A stretch of 64,000 bases of DNA, from the NCBI RefSeq assembly GCF_018739865.1, contig NZ_JADOER010000004.1:1064157-1128156 (forward strand), given 5' to 3'. The notes beneath the pieces were generated by a model that was given only the letters and a program-made list of their open reading frames with translations, ran no database searches and had not been told where the DNA came from. The translations under genes and the position numbers were made by a program. The stretch comes from Leptothoe kymatousa TAU-MAC 1615 (lineage in GTDB: Bacteria; Cyanobacteriota; Cyanobacteriia; Phormidesmidales; Phormidesmidaceae). This document shows positions 8,397-17,436 of this stretch, in pieces (position 1 is the stretch's first letter; the number at the start of each line of letters is the position of its first letter).

Positions 8397-9632
8397 TTAG
8401 CTGGATTGATAGGGTAAGGTGATTTCAAAGGTCGTTTTATTGTCTGGCTGAGAAGAGACCTTTATCGTGCCGCCATGGTTGCTGATGATGGAATAGCTGA
8501 TGAAAAGTCCTAGGCCCTTCCCCTGACCAACGGGTTTAGTGGTGAAAAAGGGTTCAAAGATTCTGTTTTGTTCTTTTTGGGGAATTATCTTGCCTGTGTT
8601 CGTGATTGAAACCTGAATCTGCCGATCATTTATGACTGCTGTATGAATAAGAATTTCAGGTGTTTTATCATAGTCTTGGCAGTCTCGAATAGCATCAATA
8701 GCGTTATTAAGGATGTGTAAGAAGACTTGATTTAGTTGATTGGGGTAGCAGGTAATGCTGGGCAGGGTGCCGTAATCGCGAATAATGCTGATGGCGGAAC
8801 ATGTATCTGTTGCATTTAAGCGATGTTGCATAAGCGACAGGGTGCTGTCAATGCCACTGTGAATGTTGGCAGCTTTGCAGGGGGTCTCATCTAAACATGC
8901 AAACTTGCGCAAACTTGCAACAATTTTTTGAATGCGATCGCTACCCACCTGCATAGAGCTGAGGATTTTGGGCACATCTTGAACTAGAAAATCTAGATGA
9001 ATGTCCGCTTGTTTTGCTTGAATTAAGGAACTGGGCTCTGGATATTCCTGTTGGTAAAGTGCTAACAACTCTTTTAAGTCTTCAAAATAATCCTCTAATG
9101 GTTCAAGATTGCCAGCGATAAAACCAATGGGGTTGTTGATTTCATGGGCAACACCGGCCACCGTTTGTCCTAGGGAGGACATTTTTTCTGCATGAATAAG
9201 CTGGGCCTGGGTAGTTTTTAGCGTGCTTAGGGTGGTTTCCAAATTTTTGTTTAGGGAGCGTAGTTGTAGGTGGGTATTTACCCGCGCTAACAATTCTGCT
9301 TCTTGGAACGGTTTGCTGATATAGTCAACGGCCCCTAGGGTAAACCCTTTAACAATACTGTCCGTATCGGTGAGGGCGGTGAGAAAGATAATGGGAATAT
9401 CTTTCCATTCTGGATGTTGTTTGATTTGGCGGCAGGTTTCGAACCCATCAATTCCCGGCATCTGCACATCTAATAAAATTAGGTCGGGAATGTGTTTTTG
9501 CAGGCGTTTCAGCGCCCGTTCGCCACTGATAGCTGTGGTTGCTAAATATCCTTGGGATATGAGCGTATCCCTAACAACTTCTAGGTTGTTAGGGATATCA
9601 TCAACAACTAAAATCGTGGTTTTATCCTGCAT
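8397..9632 (-). CDS. Receiver-histidine kinase (REC-HisKA-HATPase)
   Basis: 411 residues from the ATG at 9632. The frame extends further upstream, but this start begins the receiver directly ([12 protein letters not shown]) and overlaps the end of the upstream kinase gene by 11 bases, which suggests translational coupling. The receiver (about 1-125) has its phospho-acceptor in [13 protein letters not shown] and the conserved Lys in YISKPF. After a short coiled coil comes a dimerisation/phospho-acceptor helix with [13 protein letters not shown], then an ATPase domain with the N box NNAIDAI and a G box [11 protein letters not shown]. It has no membrane segments. The order suggests a cytoplasmic kinase gated by its own receiver, probably receiving phosphate from the adjacent hybrid kinase. 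Confidence 0.9.
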   Translation of the reverse strand: MQDKTTILVVDDIPNNLEVVRDTLISQGYLATTAISGERALKRLQKHIPDLILLDVQMPGIDGFETCRQIKQHPEWKDIPIIFLTALTDTDSIVKGFTLGAVDYISKPFQEAELLARVNTHLQLRSLNKNLETTLSTLKTTQAQLIHAEKMSSLGQTVAGVAHEINNPIGFIAGNLEPLEDYFEDLKELLALYQQEYPEPSSLIQAKQADIHLDFLVQDVPKILSSMQVGSDRIQKIVASLRKFACLDETPCKAANIHSGIDSTLSLMQHRLNATDTCSAISIIRDYGTLPSITCYPNQLNQVFLHILNNAIDAIRDCQDYDKTPEILIHTAVINDRQIQVSITNTGKIIPQKEQNRIFEPFFTTKPVGQGKGLGLFISYSIISNHGGTIKVSSQPDNKTTFEITLPYQSS

Positions 9633-12231
9633 GGGTAATTTCCTTGGCCATATACTGCTGCAGTAATTCCTCGATTTCTTCGGCTTTGAATTCCTTTGCC
9701 AATTGCCTAATGGGTTCAGCAAAAGCTAGATAGGTGTTCTCTGTGTTAACTAGGCTATCGAGCTGTTCACATAGTTGTTTTAGGTCGCCAATTTGAGCGG
9801 GTTCCAATAGGCATTCTAAGGTTTCCTGTGGAGGTAAAATCAACTCGGTGGGTTGGGATAGTATCGGCTCGTTGCCATCGGGTTCATGGATCCACGTCAG
9901 ATTTAAATGGGTGGTCAGTAACTGTATCAGTTCTTTGATATCTACGGGCTTGACCAAGAATCCATCCCCCCCCGCATCCAAAGCCATCTGCTGGTCCATT
10001 TGCGCCACTGATGCGGAGGAGACCAGTACTTTGGTGTGTTTTAACGTTTCACTGCTACGAATATGTAGTAAAAACTCAAATCCATCCATTACTGGCATGG
10101 CTAAATCGGTAATGATTAGATCCGGGGGCGTTGATTGGAGCTGGTCTAAACCATTCTGGCCATTGATGGCTTGAATCACTTCAAAGTCTAGAGACTCTAG
10201 TAAATTAGTTAGAACGGCTCGGTTTTCCCAACGGTCATCGATCACCAGAATGGTATGGCGCTTGCCTTCATAACCAATGATGCGATCGCTGGCTGCAATA
10301 TCTTGTTGTTGTACCCAATCCTGGGCGCGAGGTACTTCAGCGGTGAAGAAGAACTCACTTCCTTCCCCTAGTTGACTTTTAACCTGAATGTGGCTGCCCA
10401 TTAATTTTATGATGCGCTGGCTAATGGCCAATCCCAATCCAGTGCCCTCGGACTGTTTTCGATGGTCTCCCACTTGTTCAAATGCTTCAAATAGTTTGGC
10501 ACAATCGTCCTCGGCAATGCCGACTCCGGTGTCTTTTACCTGAAAAAACAGGTTGCTATGGGCTTCAGAGAGCTCCAGGACGTCCACGCTTAAGGTAACG
10601 GTGCCACTGTCAGTAAATTTGATGGCGTTACTCAGGAGATTAATCAAAACCTGGCGTAGGCGCTTTTCATCAACTTCGATGCCCGCTGGCAAACGGGAAC
10701 TGGGTTGATAAACAAATTCAATCCCTTTTTGCTCTGCCCGCATTTCACACATCTCGACCACGCTTTGTAACAGAGACGGTAAATGAACCGCCGTTGGCAT
10801 GAGTTCTAGCTTACGGGCCTCAATTTTAGAGAGATCTAGAATATCGTTAATCAATGTGAGCAGGTGAGAACCACAGCGATGAATAACGTTCACGCCGTTT
10901 TTCTCTTCTGGGGGCAATGTTTTCGTCCGCCTTAGGATCTGGGCATAGCCCATGATGCCATTGAGTGGCGTCCGTAACTCGTGGCTCATATTGGCTAAAA
11001 AATCGCTCTTTGCCTGGTTAGCGGCATCGGCTTGTTCCTTCGCGTCTGCTAGTTCTGCCGTTCGTTCTGCCACTCGATATTCTAGGGTTTCGAAGGATGT
11101 TCGTAGCTGACTAGCCATTTGGTTGAAGGTTGTGGCCAACGTTCCCACTTCATCCGTCGTCATCACAGGGGCGGTTTGGGTCAAATCTCCCTGGGCTAAA
11201 CCATTGGCCGCGTCGCTAATGGCCAAAATCGGACGGATAATTCGCCGGGATAGCAAATATACGGCAATTAAAAGTACTCCTGAGGAGAGCAATCCAAGAA
11301 TGACAATATTCCTGGCTAATTTTCGAGCGGGTAAAAAGGCTGTGGACTGTTCGATTTCAGCAATTAGGGCCAGGTTTTCTTCAGGTAACCAGCGGTAAAC
11401 ACCCACCACGGGAATCCCCTGGTAGTTTTTGTATAGGCCAAATCCATTTTTTTGTTGATTAATGGCTTGGTCAATGCCTGGGCTACTAACGCTAATTTGG
11501 TCTGCTGCGACCTGCGATGTGCCGCCCTCTGTTTGCTTTGAAATAAAAAAGTTTTTTGTCTTGGTTTGTCCCACCAAGTAGGTTTCCGCCGTATTCCCTA
11601 GGCCTGTATTATCGCGAATCAGGGTATCGACCTGGTTAAGATCGAGATCGACCACGAGGGCTGCCATGCGTGTCCCTTGGTCATCTAAAATCGGTGTGGC
11701 TACTGTAACAGCAGCTTTCTGGCTGTTTGGGGAAATATAAAAATTGGGAACAACAATGTTAATGCGATCGCGGGTAAAGTAAGTGGCTGGAGCCCCTAAG
11801 GGACGATAGGTCTTTTCGATGCTCGGGTTATCTGAGGCAAAAATAACAAAGCCGCTATTGCGTGTAATTCGAATACTGCGGAGATTGGGTTTAATCTCAC
11901 TCAGATTGGTCACACGGTCAGTTAGCTCTTGGTAAGCTGTTTGATAGGCCGGATCCTCTGGGCTGGTGGTCAACAAAGTTTCGATCGTTACCCGAATTTT
12001 ATCTTCCTGGCTGACCAGCAAAACGTCACTTAATTGGTCCTTTACCCACTTATCCAGTTGGTATCCCTTAAGTTCAGCCGCCACGGTGAGACGGTTTAGG
12101 ACTTCTGTTTCGAGGGACGTACGTGCCTGGACGAAGGAGCCAACGGCAACGACACTGACGGTGACTAAGGACAGTAGTGAAAAACACCCCACCAGTTTAG
12201 TTAATAAGCTTTTGTTCAGCCAATGTTTCAT
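9622..12231 (-). CDS. Membrane-bound hybrid histidine kinase (Cache-HAMP-HisKA-HATPase-REC)
   Basis: 869 residues from the ATG at 12231. A GGGAGG sequence seven bases upstream decides this start over the open frame to 12246. TM1 lies near 10-30. A dCache-like periplasmic sensor follows (about 35-300), then TM2 (about 305-330), HAMP ([20 protein letters not shown]), a coiled coil and the phospho-acceptor [15 protein letters not shown]. The ATPase has NLLSNAIKF and GTGLGLAIS, and the receiver has [13 protein letters not shown] and FLVKPVD. The tail of about 80 helical residues ([14 protein letters not shown], then [12 protein letters not shown]) could be an output or phosphotransfer-like segment but lacks a clear Hpt motif. 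It is part of a minus-strand operon downstream of a periplasmic binding protein, which suggests ligand sensing through that protein. Confidence 0.92.
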   Translation of the reverse strand: MKHWLNKSLLTKLVGCFSLLSLVTVSVVAVGSFVQARTSLETEVLNRLTVAAELKGYQLDKWVKDQLSDVLLVSQEDKIRVTIETLLTTSPEDPAYQTAYQELTDRVTNLSEIKPNLRSIRITRNSGFVIFASDNPSIEKTYRPLGAPATYFTRDRINIVVPNFYISPNSQKAAVTVATPILDDQGTRMAALVVDLDLNQVDTLIRDNTGLGNTAETYLVGQTKTKNFFISKQTEGGTSQVAADQISVSSPGIDQAINQQKNGFGLYKNYQGIPVVGVYRWLPEENLALIAEIEQSTAFLPARKLARNIVILGLLSSGVLLIAVYLLSRRIIRPILAISDAANGLAQGDLTQTAPVMTTDEVGTLATTFNQMASQLRTSFETLEYRVAERTAELADAKEQADAANQAKSDFLANMSHELRTPLNGIMGYAQILRRTKTLPPEEKNGVNVIHRCGSHLLTLINDILDLSKIEARKLELMPTAVHLPSLLQSVVEMCEMRAEQKGIEFVYQPSSRLPAGIEVDEKRLRQVLINLLSNAIKFTDSGTVTLSVDVLELSEAHSNLFFQVKDTGVGIAEDDCAKLFEAFEQVGDHRKQSEGTGLGLAISQRIIKLMGSHIQVKSQLGEGSEFFFTAEVPRAQDWVQQQDIAASDRIIGYEGKRHTILVIDDRWENRAVLTNLLESLDFEVIQAINGQNGLDQLQSTPPDLIITDLAMPVMDGFEFLLHIRSSETLKHTKVLVSSASVAQMDQQMALDAGGDGFLVKPVDIKELIQLLTTHLNLTWIHEPDGNEPILSQPTELILPPQETLECLLEPAQIGDLKQLCEQLDSLVNTENTYLAFAEPIRQLAKEFKAEEIEELLQQYMAKEITHAG

Positions 12232-12503
12232 GCCATTGCCTCCCAACTGTTTCTGGTGGATAAAGGTGCTGGCTGAAGCGGGGCACTCTGCGTTAGCTCA
12301 GCCTTGAGCTCCAAGTGTTTTTGCCATGGATAAACCCGTTGAATGATACCCGCGTTTTCTTTGGCTAAGCCCTGGCCCCACCAAGTGCTTAGATCGCTAC
12401 GCTCTGGGGCTAAATCAGCCGTAGATGCTTGGGGCTCAATTGTGCCATTGCCTAGCCCGTCCCCAACCAAAGAAAGCCGTATAAAATCCCGATGGGTGAT
12501 CAT
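12228..12503 (-). pseudogene. Truncated duplicate of the binding-protein N-terminus
   Basis: This 91-codon ORF begins MITHRDFIRLSLVGDGLG, with later ERSDLSTWWGQG and ENAGIIQRVYPWQ. It is clearly homologous to the first 80 residues of the solute-binding protein encoded just upstream at 12668-14083 (MISRREFTRISLLGVGLG; KRSDLTIWWEQG; ENEQIIQIVQSWE). The lipobox Cys of the parent is gone and the rest of the protein is missing. The stop codon overlaps the kinase start as ATGA, and the kinase's Shine-Dalgarno lies inside the last codons. So the remnant is kept in frame and could serve as a translational lead-in. Whether the peptide itself does anything is unknown. Confidence 0.7.
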
Positions 12504-12667
12504 AGCAAGCCATATCGAAAATTATATTCAAATGATGTCCTATAACGAAGTTTTCACGAACTTATTGAGGTTCTAACATTCGAAAATAGAATCACGTTTG
12601 TCATCCTCTCTGAGGCTGCAAACGCCTGGGAAATAACCATCCTATATTTTCCAATCACCCATGCTGG

Positions 12668-14083
12668 TTATTTCCACTGTGACCAAATATTGTGGATTTC
12701 ATCAATTGCCCAGTTGCTTGCTGCTTTGGGCGATACCCTATCGTGAACAACCCTATACACGGTTTTGGCCCATAGCTGCTGATTTTGGACCTCACTAAAG
12801 GCCGGGTGAATGACTTCATGGGGCGTAAGACCAGCCCGTTGGGAAATTTTAACTGTGGCAGACAGATGTGGATCCGTCGTATCACTCCAGAGAGAATCTT
12901 CAAATAGTTGGGGCATTACGGGGAGTGCCCGCCCCTTAAATCCGGTGACCAGTTGTTTAAGATTTTGAGGCTCAATTAAGTACTTGAGGAAATTTTTAGC
13001 CGTATCTGGATGGGGAGATGTCTTAAGGACGATCGCTTGTTTAATCGCCTTTCGCGTAGACAGTTCAGTTCCATCTGGCTTCCTTGGTCGCTCAATGGTG
13101 ACCATTTGTTGATAGCGCTCCGCCGCATCCTGGTTATAACCGTTAGGGGGTAATTTTTGGGTTAAAGGAATGGAGAGGGTTAAATTTTGCGTCATAACAA
13201 CCTCGCCAGCAATAAAGCTATTGTTGTTGCCGCCGCCTGCCCATGTTGCCGCCGCAGGCGGGACATAACCATCTAGGAAAAAGCGCGTATATTCGTCTAA
13301 TGCGGTGATCATCCGCTGTCGATTATTTGATTCGGCTAGTAAAAACTCGCCGTCGGCGTTAATCACCTGGACGTTATGGGCATCTAAAAACATCATTAAA
13401 CCCACATAGGTGTCAAATCCAGGGATCGACATGGATAGGCCCAGCCCATAGATATCAGGATGACCTTTGGCTCTGAGCCGGGTTTGGGCAGAACGCCAAA
13501 ACTGCCAAAACGGTTCCCAGTCCATCGGTACATCGGTGGGGCCGTAACCTAGCTTTTCGATCAAAGGCTGCCAATAGTGGATGTAGTCCTCGATTTGCCA
13601 TAGGGGCAGGGCATAATAGCTCGCTTCTCCGCGGACCTGATTATGATAAAAAACTTGGTCTAGTGCTACCGATGTATAGCGCTCCTGAGCGGGTAACATC
13701 ACCTCGGACAAATCCAGTAATTGATCTTGCCAGGCAAGCTTTGGGGCAAGACTGTTGTCTACGCCAATGGAATAGACGATATCTGGCAATTTAGAAAAAT
13801 CAGACCCTTGGATGAGCTGGCTGAGTTGTTGCGCAATTAAGTTAATGGGCAAAAGCTTTAAGTTAACTGTCAACCCAGATTGTTGTTCCCAGCTTTGAAC
13901 AATTTGGATTATTTGTTCATTTTCTTCTGGTAAAAATCCTTGTTCCCACCAAATGGTTAAGTCGCTGCGCTTGTTTGCTGATGTCGAATTGGAGACAGAC
14001 GACCGAATTTTATCTGTGCAATTGCTTAATCCTAAACCAACACCCAATAGAGAGATGCGTGTAAATTCTCGACGACTGATCAT
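12668..14083 (-). CDS. Sugar-type ABC solute-binding lipoprotein (SBP_bac_1 family)
   Basis: This 471-residue protein has a twin-Arg N-terminus MISRREFTRISLLGVGLGLS followed by Cys (lipobox LSNC near residue 22). It probably goes to the periplasm by the Tat route and is lipid-anchored. The mature domain follows the family 1 extracellular binding-protein pattern: SDLTIWWEQG, a W-rich substrate-cleft region, NADGEFLLAES and the conserved TAKNFLKYLIEP near the C-terminus. Such proteins bind oligosaccharides for ABC importers, but no permease or ATPase gene is adjacent. Downstream on the same strand come a truncated duplicate and two kinase genes. I infer it presents a ligand to the Cache kinase rather than, or as well as, feeding a transporter. 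Confidence 0.85.
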   Translation of the reverse strand: MISRREFTRISLLGVGLGLSNCTDKIRSSVSNSTSANKRSDLTIWWEQGFLPEENEQIIQIVQSWEQQSGLTVNLKLLPINLIAQQLSQLIQGSDFSKLPDIVYSIGVDNSLAPKLAWQDQLLDLSEVMLPAQERYTSVALDQVFYHNQVRGEASYYALPLWQIEDYIHYWQPLIEKLGYGPTDVPMDWEPFWQFWRSAQTRLRAKGHPDIYGLGLSMSIPGFDTYVGLMMFLDAHNVQVINADGEFLLAESNNRQRMITALDEYTRFFLDGYVPPAAATWAGGGNNNSFIAGEVVMTQNLTLSIPLTQKLPPNGYNQDAAERYQQMVTIERPRKPDGTELSTRKAIKQAIVLKTSPHPDTAKNFLKYLIEPQNLKQLVTGFKGRALPVMPQLFEDSLWSDTTDPHLSATVKISQRAGLTPHEVIHPAFSEVQNQQLWAKTVYRVVHDRVSPKAASNWAIDEIHNIWSQWK

Positions 14084-14178
14084 GGTGGGTTCTATCGAAA
14101 ACTACATGGGGTTGGATGTTCTACGGTCAATTTTTCACTGCCTGGTCCAAGGTCTAACAGCCAGATGGGGCGCAATGG

Positions 14179-14643
14179 TTATTCTAATGACCAATCCCAA
14201 ACCTTAGGTTCCGCTTCAGAGGTGGTTACAATAATCACCAATATCAACCCCTCGCGTTCAATAAACTCCATCCGACACAGGCCTAACCCCGTCCCTGCGC
14301 AATCTCTTACTTCTTCGTAGCCCAAATCCTGCATCTGTTGCACCGCCGTGCTGACATAGTCTAAGGGGGGATAGGTGCGGGGAATCCAAATCTCTTGGTC
14401 GATGAGGGCACGGGCTTCGCCATAGGCCATGCCCAATTCCATGCCTTCAATTACATCTGGCAAAAACTCGTCATCTGCAGACGGCTGCGCCATGGCAGCG
14501 CTGATAGAAGTGTCATGGTGCATCGGTCCTAGGACACTGAGTAAGGTCAGCAGCACTAGTAGGGGATAGACTTTGGAGAAGAACATGGCGGTTGCTTGTA
14601 GCCATTCCATAGGTGGGAGGACAAGGGTATCTACAGTCTGCAA
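14179..14643 (-). CDS. Secreted small protein of unknown function
   Basis: Up to 154 residues. A hydrophobic stretch FFSKVYPLLVLLTLLSVLG acts as a signal or anchor. An internal ATG at 14586 (MFFSKVYP) would give a more typical signal peptide than the first ATG at 14643. The mature part has GMAYGEARALIDQEIW, DLGYEEVRDCAGTGLGLCRM (two Cys that could form a disulfide) and a strand-rich end. The G-M-x-Y-x-x-(A/V)-R-x-x-L-x-x-x-G/I-W pattern recalls small periplasmic cyanobacterial proteins with a beta-lactamase-inhibitor-like fold, but I cannot confirm the family. It lies 95 bases upstream of the binding-protein gene on the same strand and may belong to that operon. Confidence 0.6.
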   Translation of the reverse strand: MQTVDTLVLPPMEWLQATAMFFSKVYPLLVLLTLLSVLGPMHHDTSISAAMAQPSADDEFLPDVIEGMELGMAYGEARALIDQEIWIPRTYPPLDYVSTAVQQMQDLGYEEVRDCAGTGLGLCRMEFIEREGLILVIIVTTSEAEPKVWDWSLE

Positions 14644-14722
14644 CCTTGATTTTTTCTACGGAAATAGCAAAAATACCGAAGAATGGGATTTTTGCCAAAG
14701 TGTAACTTGGTGCAACTACCCA

Positions 14723-15646
14723 TTAGGGCTGGTTTAGGGCTAAGCGAAACCCAAATAAAATGTGGCGTGACTCCACGGGGCGATCATGCTGGTAGGCGGC
14801 CCGACAAAAGCCGGGAAAATCATCCCAGCTGCAGCCTTTGAGCAACACCTTTGCCCCCCCTCTGGTCAATGTGCCGGTGTACTCAAATACGTTTCCGGCC
14901 ATGTCTTCGATGCCATAGGGACTCTGGCTCTGGGGATAGGCCCCCACCGGGCTCGTGCCATAGGGGCCGTGCTTGGCCCAATTTGTGCCATCATTTTGCC
15001 ACTCGCTACCCCAAGGGAAATAGTGTCCGTCGGTTCCCCGCGCAGCCTTTTCCCATTCCAAGGCGGTGGGTAGCCGATAGCTCACCCCGTCCTGCTCAGT
15101 TTTCCATGCGGCATAGGCCACCGCATCATCGTAGGAAACCAGTACCACTGGATGGTTTGCCTGCCCTGGGGGATACTGATCGCCCTGCCATAGGTAGGGG
15201 GCTACGTCGCTGTAGGGGTGCACTAAAAAGCCCTGCCGCTGATAGTCTGCGGCTGAAATCCCGGGTGGTCGATGTTCTGTCGCTTGTATAAATGCTTGAT
15301 AGTCTGCGTTGGTCACCAGGTTTTGGGCGAGGCAAAAGGAGGGTAAATTTTCTGTGCGCCTGGTGGGTTCGCGTTCAAACCATTGGCGTCTGCGGTAGCC
15401 CGCTTCGGCGGCAGCCACGTTTTCTGGGGCGTCGGCAAAGCCTTCGGCACTGATGCGATAGGCGTAGTCCCGCTCGGTGCGATCGCTGCCGGCCATAAAC
15501 TCCCCCCCAGCCACATGGGCAAACCCTGGCACCGCCTCACAGTCGGCCTGGAGAATGCCAGATTCAGGCATAGAACCCGCCGTCAGTTGCTGACAGCTCG
15601 CCAGCAATAGCAGCAGACTGACGGTGCTAAGGCGTATGGTTGGCAT
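14723..15646 (-). CDS. SUMF1/FGE-fold lipoprotein
   Basis: This 307-residue protein starts with a lipoprotein signal MPTIRLSTVSLLLLLASC (Cys 18). The rest is the formylglycine-generating-enzyme fold: VAGGEFMAGSDRTERD, YRLPTALEWEKAARG, FPWGSEW, VGAYPQSQSPYGIEDMAGNVFEYT and the terminal CRAAYQ...GFRLALNQP. Genuine FGE uses a pair of copper-binding Cys in its last quarter. Here one Cys sits in PGFCRAA, but the partner position (in the GCSWDDF stretch) appears to be Asp, so sulfatase activation is doubtful. Many bacterial relatives bind or modify other substrates, such as EgtB-like or effector proteins. It is lipid-anchored facing the periplasm and is a single gene on this strand. Confidence 0.85.
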   Translation of the reverse strand: MPTIRLSTVSLLLLLASCQQLTAGSMPESGILQADCEAVPGFAHVAGGEFMAGSDRTERDYAYRISAEGFADAPENVAAAEAGYRRRQWFEREPTRRTENLPSFCLAQNLVTNADYQAFIQATEHRPPGISAADYQRQGFLVHPYSDVAPYLWQGDQYPPGQANHPVVLVSYDDAVAYAAWKTEQDGVSYRLPTALEWEKAARGTDGHYFPWGSEWQNDGTNWAKHGPYGTSPVGAYPQSQSPYGIEDMAGNVFEYTGTLTRGGAKVLLKGCSWDDFPGFCRAAYQHDRPVESRHILFGFRLALNQP

Positions 15647-15819
15647 GGGGGCATAGTCTCCTGGGGGATATGGATATCCTAGGTGAGGAGTCTGAGAATA
15701 GACTTATTTTTTGACTGAAATTATCCAGCGATGTCGAAATCAAGGTTGCTTATTCGTTATAGAAGTAGAGCATGGGTAAAAAGGCCCGCTGCTCTGGTGA
15801 TTTAACCCAACAAATTCAA

Positions 15820-16161
15820 ATGAAATACGCGATTTTGGTTTACGAGACAGAACAGGACTTTGCCCATAGAGATCAGCATATGCCTGCCTACAATGCCTAC
15901 TCCCAGGCATTGTCAGAAGCCGGTGTCCTCACAGGCGGTGCCGCCCTGCATCCCGGTCACATTGCGTCTACCGTGCGCCTCAAGGATGGCCAGCGCCAGG
16001 TGCAAGATGGTCCCTATGCCGATACCAAAGAACAGCTGGGGGGCTTCTTTTTGATTGATGTGCCCGATCTCGACAATGCCCTGGACTGGGCCGCCCGCTG
16101 TCCGGCGGCGGGTCTCTGTGCCGTTGAGGTGCGTCCCCTATGGTCCATGGAGGCAAATTAG
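15820..16161 (+). CDS. YCII/DGPF-domain protein
   Basis: 113 residues from the ATG at 15820 (MKYAILVYETEQDF). The frame opens earlier at 15772, but those residues are atypical. The signature QDGPYADTKEQLGGFFLIDV is the DGPF motif (DGPFAETKEQLGG in most members), and the C-terminus PAAGLCAVEVRPLW fits the YCII/dimeric ferredoxin-like fold. Enzymatic function is not established for DGPF proteins. The gene is 46 bases upstream of an ECF sigma factor with a long C-terminal extension. A DGPF gene next to such a factor is the hallmark of the ECF42 group, where DGPF genes are the usual promoter targets. Confidence 0.88.
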   Translation: MKYAILVYETEQDFAHRDQHMPAYNAYSQALSEAGVLTGGAALHPGHIASTVRLKDGQRQVQDGPYADTKEQLGGFFLIDVPDLDNALDWAARCPAAGLCAVEVRPLWSMEAN

Positions 16162-16207
16162 GAGATTGCCGTGAACCTACTATCCGTACCTCGGGGGTAG
16201 ATGAATA

Positions 16208-17428
16208 ATGGACGCACGTCGAGTCGCAGAACTAGCCGCCCGCAATTCCTATGGTCGTCTGGTGGCCTATTTGGCGGTCAGGTCCCAGGACATTGCCACC
16301 GTAGAAGATGCCCTCGGCGATGCGTTTCTGAAAGCCCTTAGCAGTTGGCCACAGAGGGGGGTGCCCGACAACCCGGAAGCTTGGCTGTTGGTGACTGCCC
16401 GCCGTCGATTGATCGATATGGCACGGCGGTCCCAAACCCACGCTAAAGCGTTGAATATTCTTAACCTCAGTGGTGTAGATTCCGCCGAAAATCTGGAGGA
16501 AATCTCGTTCCCTGATGAGCGGCTAAAGTTGTTATTTATTTGTGCTCATCCTGCCATCAATGTGAACATTCGCACACCGCTGATGTTGCAGACGGTGATG
16601 GGGTTAAACGCTGCTCAAATTGGGTCTGCATTTTTGGTGGCACCGACTACCATGGGGCAACGTTTGGTGCGGGCCAAAGCCAAAATTCGAGATGCGGGCA
16701 TTCCCTTTGGGCTACCCCAAACCCAAGCTCTCCCCGACCGGTTAGACGCTGTGCTGGCCGCCATTTATGCGGCTTACACTACAGGTTGGGATACGGTGCT
16801 GGGGGGGGATCCAAGCCATAAAGGATTAGCCGATGAGGCGATTTGGCTGGCCCAGCTTTGTGGGCAACTGTTGCCGGCCGAGCCTGAGGCTAGGGGGCTA
16901 CTGGCGCTGATGTTGTACTGTGCGGCGCGACGTGGGGCCAGGCGGTCAACCACCGGAGACTATGTGCCCCTGTCGGAACAAGATACGGATCTGTGGTCCC
17001 AGTCGATGATTCAACGGGCGGAGAGAGAGCTCCACCAGGCATCAATCTACGGCAGGTTGGGCCGATTTCAGCTGGAAGCGGCAATTCAGTCGGTCCATGC
17101 CCAGCGGGCGAGCACCCAGCACACTGACTGGGAAACGTTAGCTCAGCTTTATTCTGGGTTGATTCAGCTGGTGGATACCATTGGGGCAAGATTGGGCCAT
17201 GCGGTTGCGATCGCTCAAACCCAGGGGGCTCAAACTGGGCTCGATTTACTCGATGCCATGGATATAAAAACGGTGCAAAAGCATCAGCCCTATTGGGCCC
17301 TGCGGGCCCATCTGTTAGCCCAGCTAGATGAGCAACCTGCTGCCCGACAGGCCTATGCCATGGCCATTGGCTTAACGGAAGACCCAGCCATTCGTAAGTT
17401 TTTGATGGCTAAAGCACAATCGCTCTAA
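16208..17428 (+). CDS. ECF42-type RNA polymerase sigma factor with C-terminal extension
   Basis: This 406-residue protein starts at the ATG at 16208. The N-terminal 160 residues hold sigma region 2 (ARNSYGRLVAYLAVRSQDIATVEDALGDAFLKAL, then WLLVTARRRLIDMARR) and region 4 (LMLQTVMGLNAAQIGSAFLV, then TTMGQRLVRAKAKIRDAG). A helical, TPR-like C-terminal domain of about 230 residues follows (ARGLLALMLYCAARRGARRS; YGRLGRFQLEAAIQSVHAQR), characteristic of the ECF42 family. These factors have no dedicated membrane anti-sigma factor; the C-terminal domain is reported to be required for activity. Its partner is the DGPF gene immediately upstream. It converges with the DUF1822 gene across an 8-base gap. 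Confidence 0.9.
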   Translation: MDARRVAELAARNSYGRLVAYLAVRSQDIATVEDALGDAFLKALSSWPQRGVPDNPEAWLLVTARRRLIDMARRSQTHAKALNILNLSGVDSAENLEEISFPDERLKLLFICAHPAINVNIRTPLMLQTVMGLNAAQIGSAFLVAPTTMGQRLVRAKAKIRDAGIPFGLPQTQALPDRLDAVLAAIYAAYTTGWDTVLGGDPSHKGLADEAIWLAQLCGQLLPAEPEARGLLALMLYCAARRGARRSTTGDYVPLSEQDTDLWSQSMIQRAERELHQASIYGRLGRFQLEAAIQSVHAQRASTQHTDWETLAQLYSGLIQLVDTIGARLGHAVAIAQTQGAQTGLDLLDAMDIKTVQKHQPYWALRAHLLAQLDEQPAARQAYAMAIGLTEDPAIRKFLMAKAQSL

Positions 17429-17436
17429 ACATTTCC

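Noticed and set aside
9437-9450. TTTCGAACCC resembling a tRNA T-loop
   Set aside because: It lies inside the receiver-kinase gene and no cloverleaf can be formed around it.
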